From Burkholderia sp. HI2500 (lineage in GTDB: Bacteria > Pseudomonadota > Gammaproteobacteria > Burkholderiales > Burkholderiaceae), in contig NZ_NKFL01000006.1 of NCBI RefSeq assembly GCF_002223055.1, forward strand, positions 2,604,001 through 2,668,000: 64,000 nucleotides of DNA, read 5' to 3'. A program made the translations under genes and the position numbers. A model generated the notes under the pieces. It saw only the letters and a program-made list of their open reading frames with translations, made no database searches and was not told the origin of the DNA. Below, one piece after another: positions 52,126 through 60,537 of this stretch (positions are counted from its first letter, which is position 1; each line of letters begins with the position of its first letter).

Positions 52126-52890
52126 TCAGATCGTCAGGCCGCCGTCGACGACGATGCATTCGCCGTTCGTGTAGCTCGCCGCGTCCGACACGAGATACAG
52201 CACCGTGCCGGCCATTTCGCGCGGCTCCGCGTGGCGGCGCAGCGGGATCTTCCCCATCCAGGTCTCGTAGATGTCCTTGTCGGCGAACAGCGCGCCCGCG
52301 AACTTCGTCTTCGTGAGACCCGGCAGCAGCGCGTTCACGCGGATGCCGAGCGGACCGCATTCCTTCGCGAACGCCTTCGTCATGTTGACGACCGCGGCCT
52401 TCGTGATCGAGTAGATGCCCTGCCGGTCGCCCGGCTGCAGCGCGTTCACCGACGCCGTGTTGACGATCGCACCGCCGCCGTGCGTCTTCATCAGCTTGCC
52501 GGCCTCGACCGACATGAAGAAGTAGCCGCGGATGTTCACGTCGACCGTCTTCTCGTACGCGGCGAGGTCGGTATCGAGGATGTGCCCGAAATACGGGTTC
52601 GCGGCCGCGTTGTTCACGAGGATGTCGAGACGGCCGTGCTTGCTGCGGATGTGCTCGAACGTCGCGGCGATATCCTCGAGCCGCCCGACGTGGCAGGCCA
52701 GCGCCTCGGCGCGGCCGCCTGCCGCGACGATCTCGTCGGCGACGGTCTGGCAGTCGGCGAGCTTGCGGCTCGACACGATCACGTGCGCGCCCTGCTCCGC
52801 GAGCAGTTTCGCGATTTCCTCGCCGATGCCGCGGCTCGCGCCCGTCACCAGGGCGATCTTGCCCGTCAGGTCGAACAGATTCGTTGCCAT
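52126..52890 (-). CDS. Short-chain dehydrogenase/reductase
   Basis: 254 aa from ATG 52890 with AGGAG 9 bases upstream; ATG 52908 is in frame but has a weaker site. TGASRGIG near residue 14, NNAAANPYFG, and the YSITKAA active-site block are complete. NNAA in place of NNAG and the ending GECIVVDGGLTI are typical of the classical SDRs seen beside ACAD10/11-like genes. Second gene after the kinase. Confidence 0.92.
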   Translation of the reverse strand: MATNLFDLTGKIALVTGASRGIGEEIAKLLAEQGAHVIVSSRKLADCQTVADEIVAAGGRAEALACHVGRLEDIAATFEHIRSKHGRLDILVNNAAANPYFGHILDTDLAAYEKTVDVNIRGYFFMSVEAGKLMKTHGGGAIVNTASVNALQPGDRQGIYSITKAAVVNMTKAFAKECGPLGIRVNALLPGLTKTKFAGALFADKDIYETWMGKIPLRRHAEPREMAGTVLYLVSDAASYTNGECIVVDGGLTI

Positions 52891-52933
52891 GTTGCTGTGC
52901 TCCTCCATTGATGTGGTGTCCTGCCCGGCCGCT

Positions 52934-53965
52934 TCAGCGATGCGCGTCGATCACGCCGACGGCCAGCTCGGCGAGCCGCCCGGCCATCGCGCCGACGCGC
53001 AGCGCCTGCTCGCTCGACGCATTGCCCTGCAGCGCGCGCGCCTTCACGCCCTGCGCGATCGACGCGAGCCGGAAGAAACTGAACGCGAGGTAGAAGTGCC
53101 AGTCGCGGATCGGCTCGATGCCGCGCAGTTCGCAATAGCGCGCGACGATCGCCGCTTCGTCCGGCACGCCGAGTTCGGCGCGATCCTGGCCCGCGAGCCC
53201 GCGCACCTGCCCGCCGGACGGTAGCCGCAGGCACATGCAGAGATACGCGAGATCGGCGAGCGGATTGCCGAGCGTCGACAGTTCCCAGTCGAGCACGGCC
53301 TGCACGCGGTAGCTGTCGCGCGCGAACATCAGGTTGTCGATCCGGAAATCGCCATGCACCAGCGTCGGCCGGCCCGTGTCCTCCGGGCACGCCTTCGGCA
53401 GCCAGTCGATCAGCGTTTCCATCGCGTCGAGGCGCTCGGTTTCCGCCGCGCGGTACTGCTTCGTCCACACGCCGATCTGGCGCTCGAAGTAGTTGCCGGG
53501 GCGGCCGTAGTCGGTGAGGCCCACTGCCTCGACATCGACGTCGTGCAACGCGGCCATCGTCTGCAGCAACGCGTCGTAGCAGGCCGCGCGATCGGCCTTC
53601 GGCAGTTCCGGCAGCGCGGGGTCCCAGAAGATCCGGCCGTCCTCGTAGCTCATCACGTAGAACAGGCTGCCGATCACGTCGCGGTCTTCGCAGAGGTGAA
53701 CCGGATGCGCGACCGGCACCGCGGTGCCCGACAGCGCGGTGAGCACGCGGAATTCGCGGTCGACCGCATGGGCGGACTTCAGCAGTTCGCCCGGCGGCTG
53801 GCGGCGCAGCACGTAGCGGCCGCTCTTCGCGTGCAGCAGGAAAGTCGGATTCGACTGGCCGCCGGCAAACTTCTCCGTGTCGACCGGGCCTTCGAAGCCC
53901 GGCACGTGCGCTTCCAGATAGCGCGTGAGGCGGGCTACGTCGAGTTGCTGGGTAGGGTTCGTCAT
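52934..53965 (-). CDS. APH-family phosphotransferase (hydroxyacyl kinase candidate)
   Basis: 343 aa from ATG 53965 (MTNPTQQLDVARLTRYLEAH). Kinase motifs are intact: TLVHGDFRIDNLMF supplies the catalytic Asp and the Asn, and VLDWELSTLGNPLADLAYLC is the metal-binding Asp. The N-lobe ends in KSGRYVLRRQPPGELLKSAH with the ATP-binding lysine replaced by Arg in RRQPPG, as in other APH-ACAD family members. Homologues phosphorylate the 4-hydroxyl of 4-hydroxyacyl-CoA (LvaA, ACAD11). The neighbouring dehydrogenase and SDR support that, but it is inference. Confidence 0.85.
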   Translation of the reverse strand: MTNPTQQLDVARLTRYLEAHVPGFEGPVDTEKFAGGQSNPTFLLHAKSGRYVLRRQPPGELLKSAHAVDREFRVLTALSGTAVPVAHPVHLCEDRDVIGSLFYVMSYEDGRIFWDPALPELPKADRAACYDALLQTMAALHDVDVEAVGLTDYGRPGNYFERQIGVWTKQYRAAETERLDAMETLIDWLPKACPEDTGRPTLVHGDFRIDNLMFARDSYRVQAVLDWELSTLGNPLADLAYLCMCLRLPSGGQVRGLAGQDRAELGVPDEAAIVARYCELRGIEPIRDWHFYLAFSFFRLASIAQGVKARALQGNASSEQALRVGAMAGRLAELAVGVIDAHR

Positions 53966-53984
53966 CGTCGCGATCGTTCGTGGG

Positions 53985-54659
53985 TCAGCCGTAGGTTCGC
54001 AGCGCGTGTCGTTCGGAATCCTCCAGATGCGGGATGCCGTTGAACGACGCGAGGTGGAACGCATCGGCGTTGAAGAAAAACTGCGAAAGACTGCTGTTGC
54101 GGATCTGCAGGTTCAGCGCGATCGCGCTCGACGGCGGGGCGGCCAGCACCTGCTGCACGGTGACCGCGATCGGCCCGCCGGAGCTCACCGCCAGCACGCG
54201 CTGGCCGCCGCCGTGGCGAATGGCCGCGCGGGCGTCGGCCACGCGCTGCTGGAAGTGCGCCCAGGTCTCGGGGGCCGAATCGCCGAGCTTGTCTTCCGAC
54301 CAGAGCTGCAGCACCTGCCGCAGCGCGCGGAAATGCTCTTTCATCGAGCCGGCCGCGAGGCGGGCGATGTCGGGGTAGTCGTGCGCGGCGGCCGCGAACA
54401 GCCCGTGGAAGTCGTATTCGTTCAGGCCCGGGTGGCGGTCGACCGGCGCGCCTTCGCGGCCCATCCCGCGCAGGATCGCGTCGACCGTCTGCGCGTGGCG
54501 GTTCAGCGTGCCGCAGATCACGCGATCGAATGTGAGCGCTTGCTGCGCGAAGTATTCGCCGAGCCAGACGCCCTGCTGCTCGCCCGCCGCGGACAACCGG
54601 TCGTAGTCGTCCGTACCGAAGGACGCCTGCCCGTGCCGTACCAGAAATAGTTCAGCCAT
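53985..54659 (-). CDS. Histidine phosphatase (phosphoglycerate-mutase-like)
   Basis: 224 aa from ATG 54659. FLVRHGQASFG holds the catalytic RHG, followed by NEYDFHGLFAAAAHDYPDIA and AVSSGGPIAVTVQQVL, where the usual second-site His is replaced by Ser-Ser-Gly. First gene of the operon 54659 to 50082. A phosphatase beside an acyl kinase could remove a phosphate put on by the kinase or control its product level. Length is normal for the family. Confidence 0.88.
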   Translation of the reverse strand: MAELFLVRHGQASFGTDDYDRLSAAGEQQGVWLGEYFAQQALTFDRVICGTLNRHAQTVDAILRGMGREGAPVDRHPGLNEYDFHGLFAAAAHDYPDIARLAAGSMKEHFRALRQVLQLWSEDKLGDSAPETWAHFQQRVADARAAIRHGGGQRVLAVSSGGPIAVTVQQVLAAPPSSAIALNLQIRNSSLSQFFFNADAFHLASFNGIPHLEDSERHALRTYG

Positions 54660-54867
54660 CGCATGCCCGCCAGATCAGAAGAATTCAGCATAGGGGGCGA
54701 GGACGCATTTTTAAACTTTATTTTCTGAATCCGGGGGTATTCATTCCGTGAATCCGCCCCCCTGCGGGCCTTGCCGCTGTTCGGCGCGCGCCGTCGCGGC
54801 ACGCGCATTGCTCCCCTCACTCTCGGCGGGAGAACCGCGAAGTCCAATCCGTTCCAGGAGGGGTGCG

Positions 54868-55023
54868 ATGCTCGGTACGATCCTTATCATCATTCTGATT
54901 CTCCTACTCATCGGTGCATTTCCTGCATGGCCCCACAGCCGAAGCTGGGGCTATTGGCCCTCGAGCACCGTCGGGCTGGTCGTCGTCATCGTCGTGATAC
55001 TGGTGCTGATGGGCCAGATCTGA
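54868..55023 (+). CDS. DUF3309 small membrane protein
   Basis: 51 aa from ATG 54868 with AGGAGGGG 6 bases upstream. Two membrane spans (MLGTILIIILILLLIGAFPA; TVGLVVVIVVILVLMGQI) flank the WPHSRSWGYWPSS centre, the hallmark of DUF3309. Function unknown; the family is common in Burkholderia and Rhizobiales. Confidence 0.9.
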   Translation: MLGTILIIILILLLIGAFPAWPHSRSWGYWPSSTVGLVVVIVVILVLMGQI

Positions 55024-55373
55024 CGCAGCCGCGCGCCAGCCGGGCAGGCAGAGGCCCGTTTGAAACAATCGCTGCCGGCCCGGCCGGAACGTGCGCATAC
55101 CCGCACCGGGAGGGCCGGCAGTCGATTCACGGGCATGACGTCCATCGCACGTCATTGATCACCATGATCCGCGAGACAGCCACGCCATGACCTCCGACAG
55201 CGAAACGAAGCCGGACCAGGCGCCAGGTTTGGCCGGGGGTGCACGTTCGACAATCCGTCACGCGAGTGCGATATCCATCACGCCCGCATCCCGGCCGAAC
55301 TCGAAATCGCAATCCACCCCGAGCATAGGTGAGTTGCGGCGGCCTCCGTTTCCACGGATCGAGAAGCGGTGTG
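55024..55373. other. Gene-free stretch with a nested hairpin
   Basis: No gene is seen between the DUF3309 stop and the GNAT stop. It contains a nested inverted repeat: CTGCCGGCCC at 55072-55081 with GGGCCGGCAG at 55112-55121, and inside it GTGCG and CGCAC around a six-base centre. No T-run follows, so it may be a structured RNA or a protein-binding dyad instead of a terminator. Confidence 0.4.
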
Positions 55374-55874
55374 CTACCGGATCGTGCGCTGCATGACGAT
55401 CACGTCGCCGGAAAACCTCGGATTCACCGTGCGACGAATTTCATCGAAGCCTTCGCGCTGCCAGAAGGCCTGGGCGCGAGGATTGGTCGATATGACGGCC
55501 AGTTGCGCGGTGCGGTAGCCCCATTTCCTCGCCATGTCGACGAGCATCCCCAACGCGGCCTTGCCGTAACCGCGCCGCTGATGCGCTTCCGAGAGCAACA
55601 GCAGACCGATCCACAGGCAGTCGTCGTCCGGATAGGCCCGGATGACATCCGCGCAGCCGATCATGTGCTCGCCGACGCACAACCCGAACACCGATTTGTC
55701 GGCCGCCGCCTTGGCGGCTGGCTTGCCGTCGAAAAAATCGTCGACGTCTTCCTGGGTCGGCAAACGGCCTTCGACGCATTGCACGTACGAAGGCGCTTCG
55801 GTGAAGACACGCCAGACGTCGGCGCGGTCGCTGGCCGACTCGCCGGAAAGTGGGTGAAGGGTGAGCATCAGCAT
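55374..55874 (-). CDS. GNAT family N-acetyltransferase
   Basis: 166 aa from ATG 55874. LLLLSEAHQRRGYGKAALGM is motif A with the acetyl-CoA pyrophosphate loop Q-R-R-G-Y-G-K-A, and AQAFWQREGFDEI is motif B. The N-terminus is variable. It transfers an acetyl group from acetyl-CoA to an unknown amine. It lies opposite and 219 bp from the response regulator. Confidence 0.9.
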   Translation of the reverse strand: MLMLTLHPLSGESASDRADVWRVFTEAPSYVQCVEGRLPTQEDVDDFFDGKPAAKAAADKSVFGLCVGEHMIGCADVIRAYPDDDCLWIGLLLLSEAHQRRGYGKAALGMLVDMARKWGYRTAQLAVISTNPRAQAFWQREGFDEIRRTVNPRFSGDVIVMQRTIR

Positions 55875-56092
55875 CGGATGGCCGCTGGAGACAGGAGAGC
55901 CGATTTTAGGGCGAACGGCATTCCTTACGCGTTACGCTTCCGGAACACACCGCAGCCCGCTTGCACCCAGCCTCCGCGCCCGCCGCTGCCCACCGCGCTC
56001 GACACGCGATGACCACCGCCCGACCTCTGCTCGACGGCGTTTCCCATGCGGTAGTATGGCGACTCGATGGAAACCCCGATGGACTCACACGA

Positions 56093-56830
56093 ATGGCCCT
56101 GCCTGATCTCCCGCCCCCTTCCAGCGCCGGCCAGGACGCCCAGGCGCTCGTCCTGATCGCCGAAGACGAACCCGAGATCGCCGAGATCCTGACCGCCTAT
56201 CTCGCGCGCGGCGGCCTGCGCACCGTGCACGCGGCCGACGGCCGCCGCGCGCTGGAACTGCACCTGCAGCTCAAGCCCGACCTCGTGCTGCTCGACGTGC
56301 AGATGCCGCACGTCGACGGCTGGAAGGTGCTCGCCGAAATCCGTCATCGCGGCGACACGCCCGTGATCATGCTGACCGCGCTCGACCAGGACATCGACAA
56401 GCTCACTGGCCTGCGCATCGGCGCCGACGACTACGTGGTGAAGCCGTTCAATCCCGCCGAAGTCGTCGCGCGTGCGCAGGCGGTGCTGCGCCGTTCGATG
56501 GCCGGCGCCCGCCAGGAAGAGCAGCGCGTGCTGCGGGTCGCGCCGTTCGAGATCGATCTCGAACGCCATGAAGCCACGCTCGAAGTGGGCAGCGAACGGC
56601 ACACGCTCGTGCTGACGCTCACCGAGTTCAAGCTGCTCGCGCAGCTCGCGCGCGCGCCGCGGCGTGTGTTCAGCCGCGCCGAGCTGATGGCCACCTGCCT
56701 GCCGGAAGGCGACGCGCTGGAGCGCACGGTGGACAGCCACGTCAGCAAGCTGCGCAAGAAGCTGGACGACCTCGGCGTGCAGGGCGTACCCGTCAGCGTG
56801 CGCGGCGTCGGCTACAAGCTCTGGAGTTGA
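56093..56830 (+). CDS. OmpR-family response regulator (AdeR/BaeR-like)
   Basis: 245 aa from ATG 56093; earlier in-frame ATGs exist and the start is uncertain. The receiver domain has the acidic pair AEDEPEIAE, the phosphorylated Asp in VLLDVQMPHVDGW, and the conserved Lys in VVKPFNPAEV. The C-terminal winged helix shows LTEFKLLAQLARAPRRVFSR and RTVDSHVSKLRKKLDDL. One base separates its stop from the kinase start. Relatives regulate RND drug efflux; no efflux genes are in view. Confidence 0.92.
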   Translation: MALPDLPPPSSAGQDAQALVLIAEDEPEIAEILTAYLARGGLRTVHAADGRRALELHLQLKPDLVLLDVQMPHVDGWKVLAEIRHRGDTPVIMLTALDQDIDKLTGLRIGADDYVVKPFNPAEVVARAQAVLRRSMAGARQEEQRVLRVAPFEIDLERHEATLEVGSERHTLVLTLTEFKLLAQLARAPRRVFSRAELMATCLPEGDALERTVDSHVSKLRKKLDDLGVQGVPVSVRGVGYKLWS

Positions 56831-56831
56831 C

Positions 56832-57917
56832 GTGAAGCTCGACGGCCTGAGCCGGCAGATCGCGCTGACGATGGCCGGGATGGTGTTCGGCGTGACGCTG
56901 CTGATGGTGCTCACCGCCATCCTCTTCTACTACGTCGCGTTCAATTACTGGCCCGCGCATTTCAACACGAAGAACTGGCTGCCGACCGCACCGGAATGGC
57001 TGTGGCTGATCGCGACTACGTCGGTCGGCCTCGCGCTGTCGGTCGCAGTCGCCGTCAATCTCGCGCGCCGCATCCTCGTGCCGCTCAATTCGGTCACGGA
57101 CAGCATTCGCCGCGTCGCGCGCGGCGATCTCGACGCGCGTGCCGTGGCAGGCGACCGCTCGCTGCATGAAGCCGCGCTGCTCGCCGACCACTTCAACGCG
57201 CTCGCCGACGAGCTGAAGCGCGTGACCAACGAACAGGCGATCTGGAATGCCGCGATCGCGCACGAGCTGCGCACGCCCGTCACGGTGCTGCGCGGGCGCC
57301 TGCAGGGGCTCGCCGAAGGCGTGTTCAAGCCCGACGAAGCGCAGTTCCGCAGCCTGCTCACGCAGGTCGAAGGGCTGACGCGGCTGATCGAGGATCTGCG
57401 CGTGGTCAGCCTCGCGGATGGCGGCCACTTGAGCATCGAGATCCGCGACGCCGACCTTGCCGCCGACGTGCGCGCCGTGGTCGACGTGTTCGCCCATGCG
57501 CTGCAGGCCGCCGGCCAGCATCCGGTGCTCGATCTCGACCCGCGGCGCATGCGCTGCGACCCGGTGCGGATTCGTCAGGCGCTGCTCGCGCTGCTGGAAA
57601 ACGCACGCCGCCACGCGGTGCCCGGCGCGATCCGGATCCAGACGCGCATCGAAGATGGGATGTGCCGGCTGCGCGTCGAGGACGACGGCCCCGGCATCCC
57701 GGCCGATTTCGCGCCGCACGTGTTCAAGGCGTTTCGGCGCATCGACGAGTCGCAGCCCGGCGGCAGCGGCCTCGGGCTCGCCGTCGTCGCGGCGATCGCC
57801 CATGCGCACTACGGCGAAGCCGTCTGCGTGCCGACCGGCGCGGGCGGCACGCGGTTCGAAGTACAGTGGCCCGAGAATCTCGCGCCGACGGCGGAACACG
57901 CGCGCTTCCCGGCCTAG
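56832..57917 (+). CDS. Sensor histidine kinase (AdeS/BaeS-like)
   Basis: 361 aa from GTG 56832. Two spans (MAGMVFGVTLLMVLTAILFY; LWLIATTSVGLALSVAVAVN) flank a short periplasmic loop of about 35 residues, and a HAMP (ARRILVPLNSVTDSIRRVAR) follows. AIAHELRTPVTVLRGRLQGL holds the phosphoaccepting His. The ATPase part has LLALLENARRHA (N box), VEDDGPGIP (G1) and GGSGLGLAV (G2). The ending GTRFEVQWPEN is followed by a short tail. The HELRTPVTxLxGRLQG block is like AdeS. It is the last chromosomal-looking gene before the island. Confidence 0.92.
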   Translation: MKLDGLSRQIALTMAGMVFGVTLLMVLTAILFYYVAFNYWPAHFNTKNWLPTAPEWLWLIATTSVGLALSVAVAVNLARRILVPLNSVTDSIRRVARGDLDARAVAGDRSLHEAALLADHFNALADELKRVTNEQAIWNAAIAHELRTPVTVLRGRLQGLAEGVFKPDEAQFRSLLTQVEGLTRLIEDLRVVSLADGGHLSIEIRDADLAADVRAVVDVFAHALQAAGQHPVLDLDPRRMRCDPVRIRQALLALLENARRHAVPGAIRIQTRIEDGMCRLRVEDDGPGIPADFAPHVFKAFRRIDESQPGGSGLGLAVVAAIAHAHYGEAVCVPTGAGGTRFEVQWPENLAPTAEHARFPA

Positions 57918-58008
57918 TAAATGACCTGACATCCATCGAGTTCCATCAAGGAACGCAAATACCCTTGATACCCGCACGAATCCTAGGTTTCTCGCATATC
58001 AAGTTCGC

Positions 58009-58305
58009 GACCTGTAGCTGGCGATATTTCCAACAGGCGGCATGGTCTAGCGCTACCGCTACAGACTGACCGGCAAATACGAGAAGCTCACGCTGGACAA
58101 GTACCCAGCGCTTACGCTCAAGCCCTCAAGACTCATGCGCGATGGCGCATCGCAAATGGCAACAGTTGGCGAGTCGTCCGCACAGAAAAAACAGCGCGCC
58201 AAGGTCGCCGGCCCGGAAAGCACCACATTGAATCAGTTTGCCGAACGATACTTCAAGGAGATTCAGCGGCGCGACCGCAAGAACACTACGATGTCGCGCC
58301 GCTAG
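58009..58305 (+). pseudogene. P4-type phage integrase remnant (N-terminal part)
   Basis: One frame reads FPTGGMV, a TAG, then RYRYRLTGKYEKLTLDKYPA, LTLK, later GESSAQKKQRAKVAGPESTT and LNQFAERYFKEIQRRDRKNT, closing at TAG 58303-58305. That is the DUF4102 and SAM-like N-terminal part of P4-type tyrosine integrases. TAG codons stand at 58015 and 58048, where family members have an aromatic residue, and the catalytic domain is lost. The gene is dead. Confidence 0.75.
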
Positions 58306-58581
58306 TTCGACTCAATATGGGCCGATAGGAAAACTGATGTTCGGATGCAATCAAACGTCAGCGCACTCATGTCGAAACCAGCATGCAGAAAATAACGATC
58401 AACAAAAAACGATATTCGTACGAAAAACTGGCGAATCCCGTATTTTTTCATACGCATCCCATATTCAAGCGCCCATCAAATGTGACAACCTAAATCCGCA
58501 ATACTCGCCAAAACGACTTGCACTCAGAAATCTGGCTAGTGGCTACGGCGGAGATTTTTCTCAATAATTGGAGATTCATCG

Positions 58582-59000
58582 ATGAACATGCGCGCAAACA
58601 TAAACGGAAAATCTCAGATCGTAGTTGGAGATCTTACGCCCCATGGAGGGGTCACCATCTCCTGAAATCCTTTCCATACTTGGAATGACATTCCCACTGT
58701 GCGAATCGGCGACATTGTCACATGCCCAGAATGTTCGCCCCACATTTTCAAGGTCGCTCAAGGAGTGGCAAGCTTCACCGACAATGAGTTACCAGTGGCT
58801 ACAGAAGACCACCTACAACTTGCGGCGCGAAGCTCATTGCACGCGCTGCTCCTGCTAGCCCGGCAATTGCCCATACCGCCTTTGTAAGCGGTTCGGGATA
58901 CGACGAACAATTCATCTTGCACGATCTGGACAGCAATCCAATTCCGGATATGCCATATAAAATCACACAGCAGGCTGTTATTTATTGGAGAGATTTTTGA
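58582..59000 (+). pseudogene. PAAR-domain type VI secretion spike protein, disrupted
   Basis: ATG 58582 follows a GGAG. The reading IVVGDLTPHGGVTIS meets a TGA at 58663 where PAAR proteins have Gly, a single-base change. The same frame continues NPFHTWNDIPTVRIGDIVTC with the PAAR metal-site Cys and PECSPHIFKVAQGVASF. Near 58808 a one-base deletion shifts the reading to PTTCGAKLIARAAPASPA, then GYDEQFILHDLDSNPIPD, the start of the extension seen on PAAR proteins that carry cargo, ending at 59000. PAAR proteins cap the VgrG spike of the T6SS. As it stands it cannot be made. Confidence 0.75.
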
Positions 59001-59232
59001 AATACAACAAAAAAAACTACAAGAGGAAAATCAAATTGACGACCAATATTGAACAAGCAACCAAGACAGAGGAGAAGGGGAAGAAATACTTCCTCGAAGG
59101 TCGTTACCCGCTCTTGAGCCATGTTCCGACGAGACAATCCGCGCCGTATAGATAGATGCTAGACTGCGCTCAGCCCGAGATTTTTCACCATTTGAATGGT
59201 GGATTATTTCCCCAAAATATACAGCCAAGAAT
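59001..59232 (+). other. Short AT-rich remnant between PAAR and effector candidate
   Basis: About 230 bp. A 40-codon frame from a TTG near 59035 reads LTTNIEQATKTEEKGKKYFL and ends VPTRQSAPYR before a TAG. It may be the decayed tail of the PAAR extension or of a small chaperone/adaptor. No intact gene is visible here. Confidence 0.3.
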
Positions 59233-60537
59233 ATGGCAAATGTCAAAAGACTGCCTTACTACGAAATCAGTCCTGCGGTGCTTCCCTTTGCTACGGCGAC
59301 GTGGAAAGCTCATGTTGGTTCGCAAGGATGTGTGCCTATCAACACGCCTCAATGCATCTCATACGCTCGGCTTGCGCCAGGTGAAGCCCCCCCACCACCG
59401 CCACCTAAGCCCACCCCTGAACAGGTCGAGGCTGAGGCTGCGTTCAAGAAGCTGCTTGCGGCACAACCCAAAGCATCTCCCAAGCCTCCTGCACCTCCCA
59501 AAGAGGCTGCTGATGCTGAGGATCATGACAAGATTCCTGAGTTTGACTTGCAGGATGTCCCTGTTGGTATGGAAAAAATGGGTTGGTTCATGGCGGCCAA
59601 ACTTGCCAGAAGATGGTTTGCCGGTCCCAGTCATATCTACAACGACAAACCTGACTCCGAACAGCCTTTAGATGACATCAGCATCACGCTTAACTGGGCG
59701 TTGAAGTATGGCAAGGTAAAAAGCAGATTAAATGAGTTATTTTCAAAAGACATTTATTCTGAAAAAGCACTTGCCCTCATCAAAAAGAAAATTCTTCAGC
59801 ACGTCACTACCGCGTTCACTGAAACAGCAAGCCAAAGTCCAAACCTCAGCTTCGACATAACCATTGGAACTGACATCAGGCAGTTTCATATAAATTGGCA
59901 AATTCAAAGGAAGAAGATCACTACCTTTGACACCCTTAGCGGAACCACCCTAACCGATCTATCAGCCACGCTGGGAAACTTCCTCATCTACGCTGCCATT
60001 GGTAGGGTTGAAGTCACGAATGAAAAATTCTTCAAATATGAAAAGCAATCCCACGAATACTGCATTGATTCAGTGGCGAAGCTTACCCATATTTACATCT
60101 ACATAAAGGATAACTACTCATTCAATGACGACGACCCATCAAAGAGTCAATACCTCGGTCATTGGAATAAAGCAGGCATGATTACCTCATATTTAGAAGC
60201 AGCCAATGATTTACTCGGTCAAGTTAAGCCCGAGCTAAAAATTAGGATAAGCGGTGATAAAATTGAAGAGGATGAAATTGACTGGGACTACCTCTCAGTC
60301 AAGAAAGAGACCGATAAACCAGTTGATACACGCCGTGGATTTTTTGGGAAACTGGTAAAGAAAAACGTATACTGGCCCGTTTACAACCGAACCTATAATG
60401 AGTGGCGCTCGAAGCATAATAGAGGCGAAGATTTTATGATTTACAGTAAGCCTCAACTGTTCAAGCTCACGAAACCCATCACCATCAAACTGGGAACCAT
60501 ATGCCGTCCGTACGACAGTATTTCTATCGGTCAGTGA
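59233..60537 (+). CDS. Putative T6SS effector, toxin-like protein downstream of PAAR
   Basis: 434 aa from ATG 59233; the ribosome site is weak. The N-terminus (MANVKRLPYYEISPAVLPFA) has no signal peptide. A Pro-rich segment follows near residues 51-90 (GEAPPPPPPKPTPEQ; PPAPPKEAADAEDHD), then a domain with WFMAAKLARRWFAGPSHIYN and LDDISITLNWALKYGKVKSR, and a beta-rich part (LSFDITIGTDIRQFHINWQI). The pattern recalls the DUF6402 family, which from memory often follows PAAR genes; this was not checked. Two cysteines occur near the N-terminus. Placed after a PAAR gene and before a small membrane protein that overlaps it, it is most simply read as a secreted antibacterial effector. The biochemical activity is unknown. 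Confidence 0.65.
   Translation: MANVKRLPYYEISPAVLPFATATWKAHVGSQGCVPINTPQCISYARLAPGEAPPPPPPKPTPEQVEAEAAFKKLLAAQPKASPKPPAPPKEAADAEDHDKIPEFDLQDVPVGMEKMGWFMAAKLARRWFAGPSHIYNDKPDSEQPLDDISITLNWALKYGKVKSRLNELFSKDIYSEKALALIKKKILQHVTTAFTETASQSPNLSFDITIGTDIRQFHINWQIQRKKITTFDTLSGTTLTDLSATLGNFLIYAAIGRVEVTNEKFFKYEKQSHEYCIDSVAKLTHIYIYIKDNYSFNDDDPSKSQYLGHWNKAGMITSYLEAANDLLGQVKPELKIRISGDKIEEDEIDWDYLSVKKETDKPVDTRRGFFGKLVKKNVYWPVYNRTYNEWRSKHNRGEDFMIYSKPQLFKLTKPITIKLGTICRPYDSISIGQ

Noticed and set aside
50070..52316. A 748-codon plus-strand frame opposite the acyl-CoA dehydrogenase and SDR genes
   Set aside because: Antisense to well-conserved enzymes, no ribosome site, composition typical of a shadow frame.
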